Shown here: in pieces, positions 1 to 5,575 of the stretch
How positions within the stretch are numbered: position 1 is the first letter of the stretch
How the letters are laid out: the number at the start of each line of letters is the position of its first letter
Origin: Clostridiales bacterium
GTDB taxonomy: Bacteria; Bacillota; Clostridia; Saccharofermentanales; Saccharofermentanaceae
Length of the DNA stretch: 5,575 nucleotides
Reading direction: 5' to 3'
Assembly: GCA_017612755.1 (NCBI GenBank)
Contig: JAGAFH010000193.1
Coordinates: 1 to 5,575 of the forward strand
Notes under the pieces: model-generated
Databases searched by the model: none
What the model was told of the DNA's origin: nothing
Seen by the model: only the letters and a program-made list of their open reading frames with translations
Translations under genes and position numbers: made by a program

Positions 1-284
1 CTGTCGCCCCAGTCGTGGCCCAGCCACTTGATGTCTTCCTTTATGGCATCAACATATTCCTCATCCTCTTTGGTGGGGTTTGTATCGTCCATACGGAGGT
101 TGCAGAGGCCGCCGTACTTTTCGGCAGTACCGAAATCGATCTCCAGGGCCTTTGCGTGTCCGATGTGAAGGTAGCCGTTAGGCTCGGGAGGAAATCTGGT
201 GTGGACGGTCTGGCCGTAGCATCTGCCGCCTTCCTTGAGTTCTTCGTCTATGATCTCATGTATAAAATGCTTGCTTTCAGCCAT
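1..284 (-). CDS. glnS: Glutaminyl-tRNA synthetase, N-terminal part (runs off left edge)
   Basis: Class I aminoacyl-tRNA synthetase that charges tRNA-Gln with glutamine in the cytoplasm. Only the first 94 codons are in the window. The translation starts [20 protein letters not shown] and then shows the GlnRS signature [16 protein letters not shown] at residues 30-45, including the HIGH ATP-binding motif at 40-43 and the family stretch [17 protein letters not shown] (62-78). This RFPPEPNG form separates GlnRS from GluRS, which has RFAPSPTG. The start ATG (282-284 on the complement) has a good ribosome binding site, AAGGAG at 294-299, spaced 9 nt and lying inside the end of gltX. The gene begins 4 nt after the gltX stop, so the two are almost certainly co-transcribed. 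The KMSKS loop and anticodon-binding barrels lie outside the window. Presence of GlnRS implies direct Gln-tRNA formation and not only the GatCAB transamidation route; that is family knowledge, not seen here. Confidence 0.95.
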   Translation of the reverse strand, partial: MAESKHFIHEIIDEELKEGGRCYGQTVHTRFPPEPNGYLHIGHAKALEIDFGTAEKYGGLCNLRMDDTNPTKEDEEYVDAIKEDIKWLGHDWGD

Positions 285-288
285 TATC

Positions 289-1764
289 TTATACTCCTTT
301 CAGTCTTCCGAGAGCTTTGCCGATCCTTGCCATGGACTCTTCCTTGCCCAGAAGGATAAGGACTTCGGCACATCCGCCGGGTGTTACTGCAACGCCTGCA
401 GCAGCGATCCTGACAGGCCACATTATAACCGAATTCTTTACTTCTTTTGAAGCGGCCAGGGAAGTCATGGCCTCAGAGATAGCTTCTCTTGTCCAGTCTG
501 TATCCTCCAGGACCTTTACGGCTGCCTCGAGGGCATCGATGGATGTTTCCCTGGTGGACTTACTCTTCTTGTGCTCGAAAAGGGCAAGATCGAAGTCCGG
601 GTAGTCAGCCAGGAAATGAAGCTTTTCGCCGATCTCTGTGAACTTGGTGATCCTGGGCTTTAAGATCTCGATAAGAAGGGGATACTTGTCTTCGGAGATA
701 CCGTACTCATCGAAGTAAGGCTTTGCATGGGTAATGAAATCCTCATCGCTCATAGCCTTGATGTATTCTGCATTGATCCACAGGAGCTTGTCGTAGTCAA
801 AGACGGAAGGGGATTTTGAGATGCCCTTGATGTCGAAGGCCTTGATGAGCTCATCCATGGTGAAGATCTCACGGTTTTCGTATTCTCCCGCGGGAGCCCA
901 GCCCAGAAGGGCGATATAGTTTATGATGGCTTCAGGAAGGTATCCGTCTTTTACAAGGTCTTCGAAGCCTGTAGATCCGTGACGCTTGGAAAGCTTGGAA
1001 ACTACTGTCTCTCCATTCTCGTCCACCGTCTTTCCCATGATAAGGGGAAGATGGATATATGTGGGTATCTCCCATCCGAAAGCATCGTAAAGGGCATTGT
1101 ACTTGGGAGTAGAGGACAGGTATTCGCTTCCTCTTACTACATGGGTAATGCCCATAGTGTGGTCGTCTATAACATTTGCAAAGTTATAAGTAGGGAAACC
1201 GTCAGCCTTTATGAGGATCTGGTCATCCAGTTCTTCGTTGGGGATGGTTATGTCTCCGTAAACAAGATCATGATAAGTGGACTCGCCCTCAAGGGGAGCC
1301 TTCTGTCTGATGACGTAGGGGATACCTGCGTCCAGGTTTTTCTTTACTTCTTCCGGGGAAAGGTTTCTGCAGTGTCTGTCGTAGCCTACGACTTCGCCTT
1401 CCTTGGCTGATGCTCTCAGCTTCTCAAGGCGCTCCTTTGTGCAGAAGCAGTAGTAGGCTTTGCCTTCCTCTACCAGCTTCTCGGCATAGGGCTTATACAT
1501 GGAAAGCCTCTCGCTCTGGACATAGGGACCGAAGTCTCCGCCTATATCGGGACCTTCGTCGTGGGTGATACCTGCAGTCTTAAGAGTGTTGTAGATAACG
1601 TCAGTTGCGCCTTCTACATATCTTTCCTGGTCAGTATCCTCGATCCTTAAGATAAAATCTCCGCCTTCGTGCCTGGCGGTAAGGAACTCATAGAGCGCCG
1701 TCCTCAAGTTTCCTACATGCATGAAACCCGTAGGGCTGGGCGCAAATCTTGTTCTGATCTTCAT
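289..1764 (-). CDS. gltX: Glutamyl-tRNA synthetase
   Basis: Class I synthetase that joins glutamate to tRNA-Glu in the cytoplasm. The 491-residue length is normal for bacterial GluRS. The N-terminus reads [19 protein letters not shown], with the HIGH-equivalent HVGN at residues 16-19, the IEDTD stretch at 41-45 and the KMSKS-equivalent KLSKR at 257-261. A cysteine-containing insert (YYCFC at 104-108, then HC at 131-132) corresponds to the zinc-binding region of some GluRS enzymes, but the last ligand position looks like Asn (CRN), so zinc binding is uncertain. The C-terminal anticodon-binding region ends with the typical LLGKEE stretch (471-476). The ATG start agrees with the family N-terminus. 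The Shine-Dalgarno is poor: AAGGA at 1780-1784 is 15 nt away, and GGAC at 1775-1778 is closer but weak. It is the first gene of a gltX-glnS operon read from an extended -10 promoter at 1810-1818. With glnS next door it is probably a discriminating GluRS (inference). Confidence 0.97.
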   Translation of the reverse strand: MKIRTRFAPSPTGFMHVGNLRTALYEFLTARHEGGDFILRIEDTDQERYVEGATDVIYNTLKTAGITHDEGPDIGGDFGPYVQSERLSMYKPYAEKLVEEGKAYYCFCTKERLEKLRASAKEGEVVGYDRHCRNLSPEEVKKNLDAGIPYVIRQKAPLEGESTYHDLVYGDITIPNEELDDQILIKADGFPTYNFANVIDDHTMGITHVVRGSEYLSSTPKYNALYDAFGWEIPTYIHLPLIMGKTVDENGETVVSKLSKRHGSTGFEDLVKDGYLPEAIINYIALLGWAPAGEYENREIFTMDELIKAFDIKGISKSPSVFDYDKLLWINAEYIKAMSDEDFITHAKPYFDEYGISEDKYPLLIEILKPRITKFTEIGEKLHFLADYPDFDLALFEHKKSKSTRETSIDALEAAVKVLEDTDWTREAISEAMTSLAASKEVKNSVIMWPVRIAAAGVAVTPGGCAEVLILLGKEESMARIGKALGRLKGV

Positions 1765-1809
1765 TTGTTCAGCTGTCCGTCCTTTTATTTAAAAATACAT
1801 ACAGCGTGC

Positions 1810-1818
1810 ATTGTATCA
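1810..1818 (-). promoter_or_regulatory. Candidate extended -10 promoter for gltX-glnS
   Basis: On the minus strand the sequence reads TGATACAAT: an extended -10 (TG, one base, then TACAAT, five of six consensus bases). No good -35 box is seen 16-18 nt upstream, which is tolerated in extended -10 promoters. Transcription would start near 1803, giving a leader of about 40 nt, too short for a T-box riboswitch. The site lies upstream of, and overlaps the far -35 region of, the divergent promoter for the 1850 operon. Judged by eye only. Confidence 0.5.
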
Positions 1819-1833
1819 CTTTTTTGGCGAAAA

Positions 1834-1842
1834 TGATATTAT
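1834..1842 (+). promoter_or_regulatory. Candidate extended -10 promoter, leaderless start of the 1850 operon
   Basis: TGATATTAT is an extended -10 (TG, one base, TATTAT, five of six consensus bases). The predicted transcription start falls at about 1848-1850, on or next to the ATG at 1850. A TTGTAT hexamer at 1811-1816 resembles a -35 box but is 20 nt away, longer than usual. No Shine-Dalgarno exists in the few bases before the ATG, which fits a leaderless transcript. The alternative is that the true promoter is further upstream, or that translation starts at another codon. Confidence 0.5.
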
Positions 1843-1849
1843 ATAGAGC

Positions 1850-2893
1850 ATGGATATCTTAAATTGTGACAGACGATACCAATGTCTATGCGGACTGGGA
1901 GTGGCTTTTGACCACGTGGCCGCCTATGTTCTTGAACATACCGGCGTCAAGGATCCCAAGGATCTTAAGGTGGCAGTAGTTTCTGACCGGGCTGTTAGCG
2001 GTTATTATTACAACCGTTTCGAGAACCAGTTCATAGAAAGAGGCGTTAAGCCTGTTCTTATCCCGCTCCTTAACATGGATACCGGGAAAAAATTGTCTGT
2101 AGTGGAAGAGATCCTTAAATATCTGACAGACTTCGGGTTCGGTCCCTGTGATTATATGATCGCCTTAGGCGGCGGAAGCGTTCTTGATGCAACGGGATTT
2201 GCAGCAAAGATATTCGACCCGGGCATAGGCTTTATAGCCATACCGACCACCCTTAATGCAATGATCGAGGGAAGCGTTGCCGGAAAGGCAAGGCTCAATG
2301 TATCCGGCAGGAAAGATGAGCTTTCGGTCCCTTTTGATCCTGATCTTGTTATGATCGATCCTTCCTTTGACAAGACGATCCCTTCAAAGGTCAGGTCAAA
2401 CGGATATGCGGCAGTGATCAGGTATGCCATCCTGGATGACCTTGAACTTATTACAGATCTTGAAAACCCCGGGGATCTCCGGGAATATCTGGGAAGGATC
2501 TATACTTCGCATACCAGGATCGAACAGAAGGATCCCAGGCTCCTGACCCTCGGAAATGAGCTGGCAGGCGCCATTGAAGGGTATTACAGGTTTATGAACT
2601 ATACGGAAGGCGAAGCTCTTGCTCTGAGCCTTCTGGCGTCTGTTGATGAAAGAAGAAGACAGCCCCTGTCCAGGATCTATGAAGTCCTCGGACTTCCGGT
2701 AACTCTCAGGGACGCACCGGTAAAGATGATCGTCAAGACACTGGAGGATTCCTTAAGAAGACAGGGCAAGCGGATGATCGACTTTGTGGATCTTTCCGGT
2801 TCCAGGTGGGTTGTAAGGACAGCCGGAACTGAAGAAGCCCTTGATGTCTTCACAAAGAGACTTATGGTAATAAGCGGGGTAGATGATAAATGA
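1850..2893 (+). CDS. 3-dehydroquinate synthase (AroB)-fold protein lacking the zinc ligands
   Basis: A 347-residue protein of the dehydroquinate synthase/iron-alcohol dehydrogenase superfamily. Resemblance to AroB is clear: the NAD-binding loop LGGGSVLDATGFAA (106-119), IPTTL (131-135), GKARLN (145-150, AroB GKTxxN) and KTIPSKVRSNGYAAVIRYA (175-193, AroB KTLPxRELxxGxAEVIKYG). Against remembered AroB sequences, all three zinc ligands are replaced: the Glu of AEVIKYG is Ala188, the His of LNLGHTFGHAIE is Asn236 (LGNELAGAIE, 234-243), and the His of LHGEAV is Glu253 (YTEGEAL). The Lys of VIKYG is Arg191 and the catalytic-loop Asp is Glu140, while Lys146 and Lys155 are kept. Normal dehydroquinate synthesis therefore seems impossible; cofactor or ligand binding may remain. 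No frame break is seen. It overlaps the next gene by ATGA and heads the operon. The ATG at 1850 has no Shine-Dalgarno, but no better in-frame start is seen. It should not be labelled aroB on homology alone. Confidence 0.85.
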   Translation: MDILNCDRRYQCLCGLGVAFDHVAAYVLEHTGVKDPKDLKVAVVSDRAVSGYYYNRFENQFIERGVKPVLIPLLNMDTGKKLSVVEEILKYLTDFGFGPCDYMIALGGGSVLDATGFAAKIFDPGIGFIAIPTTLNAMIEGSVAGKARLNVSGRKDELSVPFDPDLVMIDPSFDKTIPSKVRSNGYAAVIRYAILDDLELITDLENPGDLREYLGRIYTSHTRIEQKDPRLLTLGNELAGAIEGYYRFMNYTEGEALALSLLASVDERRRQPLSRIYEVLGLPVTLRDAPVKMIVKTLEDSLRRQGKRMIDFVDLSGSRWVVRTAGTEEALDVFTKRLMVISGVDDK

Positions 2894-4119
2894 CAAAAAA
2901 GATCTTAAAGACAGCTGCCGTATTTATGGCATCATGTTTTATCCTTATGCCTTTGGGTGGCTGTTCTGATGATGAAGAGCAGGAAAAGTCCGATATACCT
3001 GCAGATTACGGAACATACGGCGCTGATTTTGCCAGGGAGTTTGCTCAGGCCTGCCCTTACAGGAAGGCTTTTTCAGAAGGTGAGGCCCAGGCAGGCCAGA
3101 TGATAAAGGAGGAATTCGAGGAGCTGGGCTATGAAGTAGAGACCCAGACGTTTTCGAATGTTTACGGTTCTTCTTCCGCCAACTATATCATCAGGATAGA
3201 GGGCGACGGCTTTCTTGCTGCAGACGAGAACGGCGATTATTCCGACCTGAGGAAAACTGTAGTCATCGGCGCACACTATGACGATGCTTATTCATCTTCA
3301 GAAGTTCCTTCGGAATACTCATATGACGGCATCTCGGATAATGCTTCCGGTATCGCTACTCTTATGACCATTGCCAGTGAGATCAGAAACTATGAGAATA
3401 TCGGCTTTGACGTTGTGATCGTGGCTTTCGGCGCAGGATCCTGGGACTATATGGGTGCAACACATTTCTACAATACCCTGTCTGCTTCCGACAAGGAGTC
3501 GATCGAAGTAATGTACTGTATCGACTCCATCTATTCCGGAGACAAGGTCTATGCCAGTGCGGGATTTAACTCCCTGGATCTTTCGCAGAAATATGCCATG
3601 AGAAGAAAGCTGTACCAGGCTTATGACGTTGCCTATGACAATACCCTTGCTTCCACGAACAACTTCAGTCTTCTTTACAATGAGTCAAATATAGTGGCTG
3701 ACGTAGACGGAGACGGAACAGATGACGTATACAGGGAAGTAACGCTTCATAAGTCTGATTATGTTCCCTTCGATGAGGCCGGGATCCCTATCGTATTTTT
3801 TGACAGCGGTGACTATTTCTTTGACAGCCTTGATGACATGAAGGAGACGAAGAATCTGAACCTTCAGGAGTTTGGAGGCATGATCAGGGACACTTATCTG
3901 GATTCTTCCGAAGTCCTTGATGAAGTACTTATGACCGAGGACGGGACAGATATCCTTCAGACCAGGATCAATAATGTGTCTTTCGTTATCCTTGAGTCCC
4001 TCCTCAAAGGTTCTGACTACGGTATTACCCATGAAGCTTATGATGCGCTGATGGCAGATATACAGGCAGGACTCGTGGATGAGTCTGAAGCTGCTGCGAC
4101 GGCTGCCGTGGAAGGTTAA
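2890..4119 (+). CDS. M28-family peptidase-like lipoprotein with degenerate active site
   Basis: A 409-residue exported lipoprotein. The N-terminus has Lys residues, a hydrophobic stretch and a lipobox LGGC with Cys25, followed by an acidic linker, so it should sit on the outer face of the membrane. The rest resembles M28 zinc aminopeptidases: VVIGAHYDD (124-132) gives the first His and Asp (His129), GISDNASGIA (147-156) gives the bridging Asp150, and CID (210-212) fits the next Asp ligand. The block normally FGAEExGLxGS reads FGAGSWDYMGA (180-190), so both the catalytic Glu and the Glu ligand are gone (Gly183, Ser184). The usual SDHxPFxEAGIP reads SDYVPFDEAGIP (289-300), replacing the His ligand with Tyr291. 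Peptidase activity is doubtful; peptide or cell-wall binding is possible. Residues 271-279 (DVDGDGTDD) look like a calcium-binding loop. The start overlaps the upstream stop (ATGA) with only a weak GGGG 10 nt before, suggesting translational coupling. Confidence 0.85.
   Translation: MTKKILKTAAVFMASCFILMPLGGCSDDEEQEKSDIPADYGTYGADFAREFAQACPYRKAFSEGEAQAGQMIKEEFEELGYEVETQTFSNVYGSSSANYIIRIEGDGFLAADENGDYSDLRKTVVIGAHYDDAYSSSEVPSEYSYDGISDNASGIATLMTIASEIRNYENIGFDVVIVAFGAGSWDYMGATHFYNTLSASDKESIEVMYCIDSIYSGDKVYASAGFNSLDLSQKYAMRRKLYQAYDVAYDNTLASTNNFSLLYNESNIVADVDGDGTDDVYREVTLHKSDYVPFDEAGIPIVFFDSGDYFFDSLDDMKETKNLNLQEFGGMIRDTYLDSSEVLDEVLMTEDGTDILQTRINNVSFVILESLLKGSDYGITHEAYDALMADIQAGLVDESEAAATAAVEG
4110..4115 (+). 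promoter_or_regulatory. Ribosome binding site of dtd
   Basis: GGAAGG spaced 7 nt before the ATG at 4123. It lies within the last codons of the lipoprotein gene, supporting this start and co-translation with the gene upstream. Confidence 0.7.
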
Positions 4120-4122
4120 GAT

Positions 4123-4578
4123 ATGAGATTTGTCGTCCAGGTAGTAAAAGAGGCATCCGTTATCTCCGACGGTGAACTAACGGGTAAGATCGGGAAAGGA
4201 TATGTGGTCCTGATCGGAGTAGGGAAGGATGACACTAAGGAGATCGCAGATAAGCTCATAAAAAAGCTTATGGGGCTTCGTATATTTAAGGACGAAAACG
4301 GAAAGACGAATCTTTCCATAGGTGATGTTAACGGCGGGATGCTCCTTGTGTCCCAGTTTACCCTTTATGCTGACATAAGACACGGTAACCGCCCCAGTTT
4401 CATAAATGCCGGAGATCCCGGCACAGCTGAGATGCTCTATGACTATATCGTTGATGAGATAAAGAAGAGATGCCCCGTGGTAGGCACGGGTGTATTCGGT
4501 GCCCATATGGAAGTGAGCCTTGTTAATGACGGTCCTTTCACCATCATCATGGATTCTGAGGATCTTTCTAAGAATTAA
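4123..4578 (+). CDS. dtd: D-aminoacyl-tRNA deacylase
   Basis: Cytoplasmic homodimeric proofreading enzyme that hydrolyses D-amino acids (and glycine mischarged on tRNA-Ala) from tRNA, acting through tRNA and not through protein side chains. The 151-residue length is standard for Dtd. The protein begins [18 protein letters not shown], matching the family opening MRxVVQRVxxASVxVxGE, and carries both defining motifs: SQFTLYAD (77-84) and NDGPFT (135-140) with the Gly137-Pro138 pair of the chiral-selectivity loop. [14 protein letters not shown] is a typical Dtd C-terminal strand. The start has a good ribosome binding site and lies 3 nt after the stop of the lipoprotein gene, so it is the third gene of that operon. 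No terminator is evident downstream. In many Gram-positive bacteria dtd follows relA; here it follows two apparent pseudoenzymes instead, which is an uncommon neighbourhood as far as I know. Confidence 0.96.
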   Translation: MRFVVQVVKEASVISDGELTGKIGKGYVVLIGVGKDDTKEIADKLIKKLMGLRIFKDENGKTNLSIGDVNGGMLLVSQFTLYADIRHGNRPSFINAGDPGTAEMLYDYIVDEIKKRCPVVGTGVFGAHMEVSLVNDGPFTIIMDSEDLSKN

Positions 4579-4603
4579 CAATTAGTACATCATGTTTTCT
4601 ATT
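4575..4603 (+). promoter_or_regulatory. Weak candidate promoter for the PAS gene
   Basis: TTAACA (4575-4580, five of six bases of a -35) is followed after 17 nt by TCTATT (4598-4603, four of six bases of a -10). The -35 overlaps the dtd stop codon. Transcription would start near 4610, inside the left arm of the inverted repeat, so a transcript from here would keep only the inner part of the hairpin while read-through from dtd would carry all of it. Confidence 0.3.
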
Positions 4604-4652
4604 CTCCGACACATATTTGTGGGAAAATGAATGAGTAGAAATATGTCCGGAG
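4604..4652 (+). repeat. Inverted repeat/hairpin covering the PAS-gene ribosome binding site
   Basis: The left arm CTCCGACACATATTT (4604-4618) and right arm AAATATGTCCGGAG (4639-4652) pair as 8 bp, a 2-by-1 internal mismatch and 5 bp, around a 20-nt loop. The last four bases of the right arm, GGAG, are the core of the ribosome binding site at 4649-4654. No U-tract follows the stem, so it is not an intrinsic terminator. It could act as an RNA switch on translation or as a DNA operator at the promoter. Confidence 0.6.
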
Positions 4653-4654
4653 GG
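4649..4654 (+). promoter_or_regulatory. Ribosome binding site that decides the PAS-gene start
   Basis: GGAGGG spaced 6 nt before the ATG at 4661. Two further in-frame ATGs exist at 4631 and 4643; the first has only a weak GGGA before it, and the second has nothing good. The strong site favours 4661. Confidence 0.7.
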
Positions 4655-4660
4655 CTTACC

Positions 4661-5575
4661 ATGATACTTGATATAAAAACGAGGCTTAAAGATGATGTTC
4701 TCACCGGGTTGATCCGCGAATTTGACGGCCGTAAGGGTGATATAGACTGGGATCTTGAAGTCCGTGTAAACAGTGATTCCAAAGATGTATTTACTCTTTT
4801 TGTAACCGATGATCCGGAGAAAGCCCGGTCTGCCTTTAAAGGACAGAGGTCAGACTATAAGAGCGTTGTTTATGTAGGCCCTTCAGAAGATGTGAAAGAT
4901 ATCCTTGATATGATCCGTGATATCTGGCCTGCTTCCGAGGATGATGAGATCAGACGTTTCAGGATAGAGCAGATGATCCGTAACGTCAGGGAAAAATATA
5001 TGGCGTGGCTCAACGGAAATATGCTGGAGACAATGATCGACAGTGAGCCGTCCCTTGTATGGTTCAAGGATGTTAAGGGAGCCCACATGAAGGTCAACAA
5101 GAAGTTTTCCGATACGGTCCACAAGACAAAGGAAGACATCAGGGGAAGAGGCCATTACTACATCTGGGATATCACACCCGAAGAATACGCTACAGGGGAA
5201 TATGTATGCATGGAGTCCGAAGAGGAGGTCATGAAGGTAGGGAAGACCTGCGTATTTGACGAGCCCTTGAAGACCAGCGAGGGAATGAAGCAGCTTAAGA
5301 CCTATAAGACCCCTCTTTATGATCCTTTCGGAACCATCTTCGGAACTGTGGGCGTAGCCCACGATGTTACCGATTTCGGAAAGCTGGGACTGGAACTTAC
5401 TATCCTTATCGAAAACCTTCCTTTCCCCCTTGTACTCTGTGATGTGCATCATAAAGCCATAAAGATGAATGATGCATTTAAAAGACTGGTCAACATTCCT
5501 CTTAAGACCAATATGCACAACTGGATCAGGAAGAATCTGGAGCCGGTGGATGAAGTGGTGATCAATGAGAAGACC
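4661..5575 (+). CDS. PAS-domain signalling protein, probably a diguanylate cyclase (runs off right edge)
   Basis: The first 305 residues of a cytoplasmic sensor protein; there is no signal peptide or membrane segment. Residues 1-90 form a mixed region with no motif I recognise, perhaps a degenerate receiver-like domain. An acidic helix and linker (about 91-120) lead into a first PAS domain at about 121-238: SLVWFKDVKGAHMKVNKKFS (131-150), HYYIWDITPEEYA (165-177), and the closing GTIFGTVGVAHDVTDF (224-239). A second PAS domain starts at about 246 with ENLPFPLVLCDVHHKAIKMN (251-270) and is cut by the window end. From memory, this PAS type with the HYYIWD insert occurs in Clostridia ahead of GGDEF domains, so a c-di-GMP synthase is likely, but the output domain is not visible and could be EAL or a kinase. 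The gene follows dtd by 82 nt and its ribosome binding site is in a hairpin arm, which suggests separate control from the upstream operon. Confidence 0.8.
   Translation, partial: MILDIKTRLKDDVLTGLIREFDGRKGDIDWDLEVRVNSDSKDVFTLFVTDDPEKARSAFKGQRSDYKSVVYVGPSEDVKDILDMIRDIWPASEDDEIRRFRIEQMIRNVREKYMAWLNGNMLETMIDSEPSLVWFKDVKGAHMKVNKKFSDTVHKTKEDIRGRGHYYIWDITPEEYATGEYVCMESEEEVMKVGKTCVFDEPLKTSEGMKQLKTYKTPLYDPFGTIFGTVGVAHDVTDFGKLGLELTILIENLPFPLVLCDVHHKAIKMNDAFKRLVNIPLKTNMHNWIRKNLEPVDEVVINEKT

Noticed and set aside
979..1410. 143-codon plus-strand open frame inside gltX
   Set aside because: It is opposite a clearly conserved GluRS coding region, resembles no family I know, and has no ribosome binding site; it is a shadow of the gltX codons.
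1765..1809. T-box riboswitch controlling gltX
   Set aside because: The leader is only about 40 nt and there is no room for the stem I, specifier and terminator structures.
2467..2484. CCCCGGGG palindrome and nearby CCGGG repeat inside the AroB-like gene
   Set aside because: It is short, explained by the codons for Asn-Pro-Gly-Asp, and has no partner site; it is likely chance.
1850..4119. Either degenerate gene being a decaying pseudogene
   Set aside because: Both frames are full-length and uninterrupted, with neighbouring family motifs intact and stop-start overlap preserved, which argues for ongoing selection.
4592..4630. Possible 12-codon leader peptide before the PAS gene, in the same frame as the ATG at 4631
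   Set aside because: It has no Shine-Dalgarno and no codon bias such as a run of one amino acid, so attenuation cannot be argued.
4604..4660. Intrinsic terminator after dtd
   Set aside because: The stem is long but is followed by GGCTTACC and a start codon, not by a T-run.
4883..5518. 211-codon minus-strand open frame opposite the PAS gene
   Set aside because: The plus frame encodes recognisable PAS sequence across the same bases; the minus frame shows no family resemblance.

Overview
The window (about 48% G+C by eye) looks like chromosomal DNA of an anaerobic Clostridia bacterium, most likely Lachnospiraceae or a close relative. This rests on protein character: a clostridial-type GluRS with a GlnRS gene directly downstream, and a multi-PAS protein of the kind found in front of GGDEF domains in that group. 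The taxonomic call is an inference; there is no rRNA or tRNA gene in the window.

Layout: on the minus strand, gltX (GluRS, complete) is followed after 4 nt by glnS (GlnRS, only the first 94 residues are in the window). An 85-bp divergent intergenic region (1765-1849) carries a candidate extended -10 promoter for each direction. On the plus strand there is a tightly packed set: a 3-dehydroquinate-synthase-fold protein (1850-2893), an M28-peptidase-like lipoprotein (2890-4119, ATGA overlap) and D-aminoacyl-tRNA deacylase dtd (4123-4578, 3-nt gap). After an 82-nt spacer with a strong inverted repeat, a PAS-domain signalling gene starts at 4661 and runs off the right edge.

The two aminoacyl-tRNA synthetases and Dtd are ordinary translation genes: two charge tRNA and one removes D-amino acids from mischarged tRNA. 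The unusual part is between them. Both the AroB-like protein and the M28-like lipoprotein keep their family scaffold but have lost the residues that bind metal and do catalysis: all three zinc ligands in the first, and the catalytic Glu, one Glu ligand and one His ligand in the second. They are translationally coupled and their reading frames are intact, so they look like a conserved pseudoenzyme pair or enzymes with a changed function, not decaying genes. The AroB-like gene also lacks a Shine-Dalgarno sequence and has a -10 element about 7 nt before its ATG, suggesting a leaderless mRNA. The PAS gene has its ribosome binding site inside one arm of a 13-bp interrupted hairpin. No mobile element, CRISPR array or RNA gene was seen, and no stretch over 300 bases lacks a gene.
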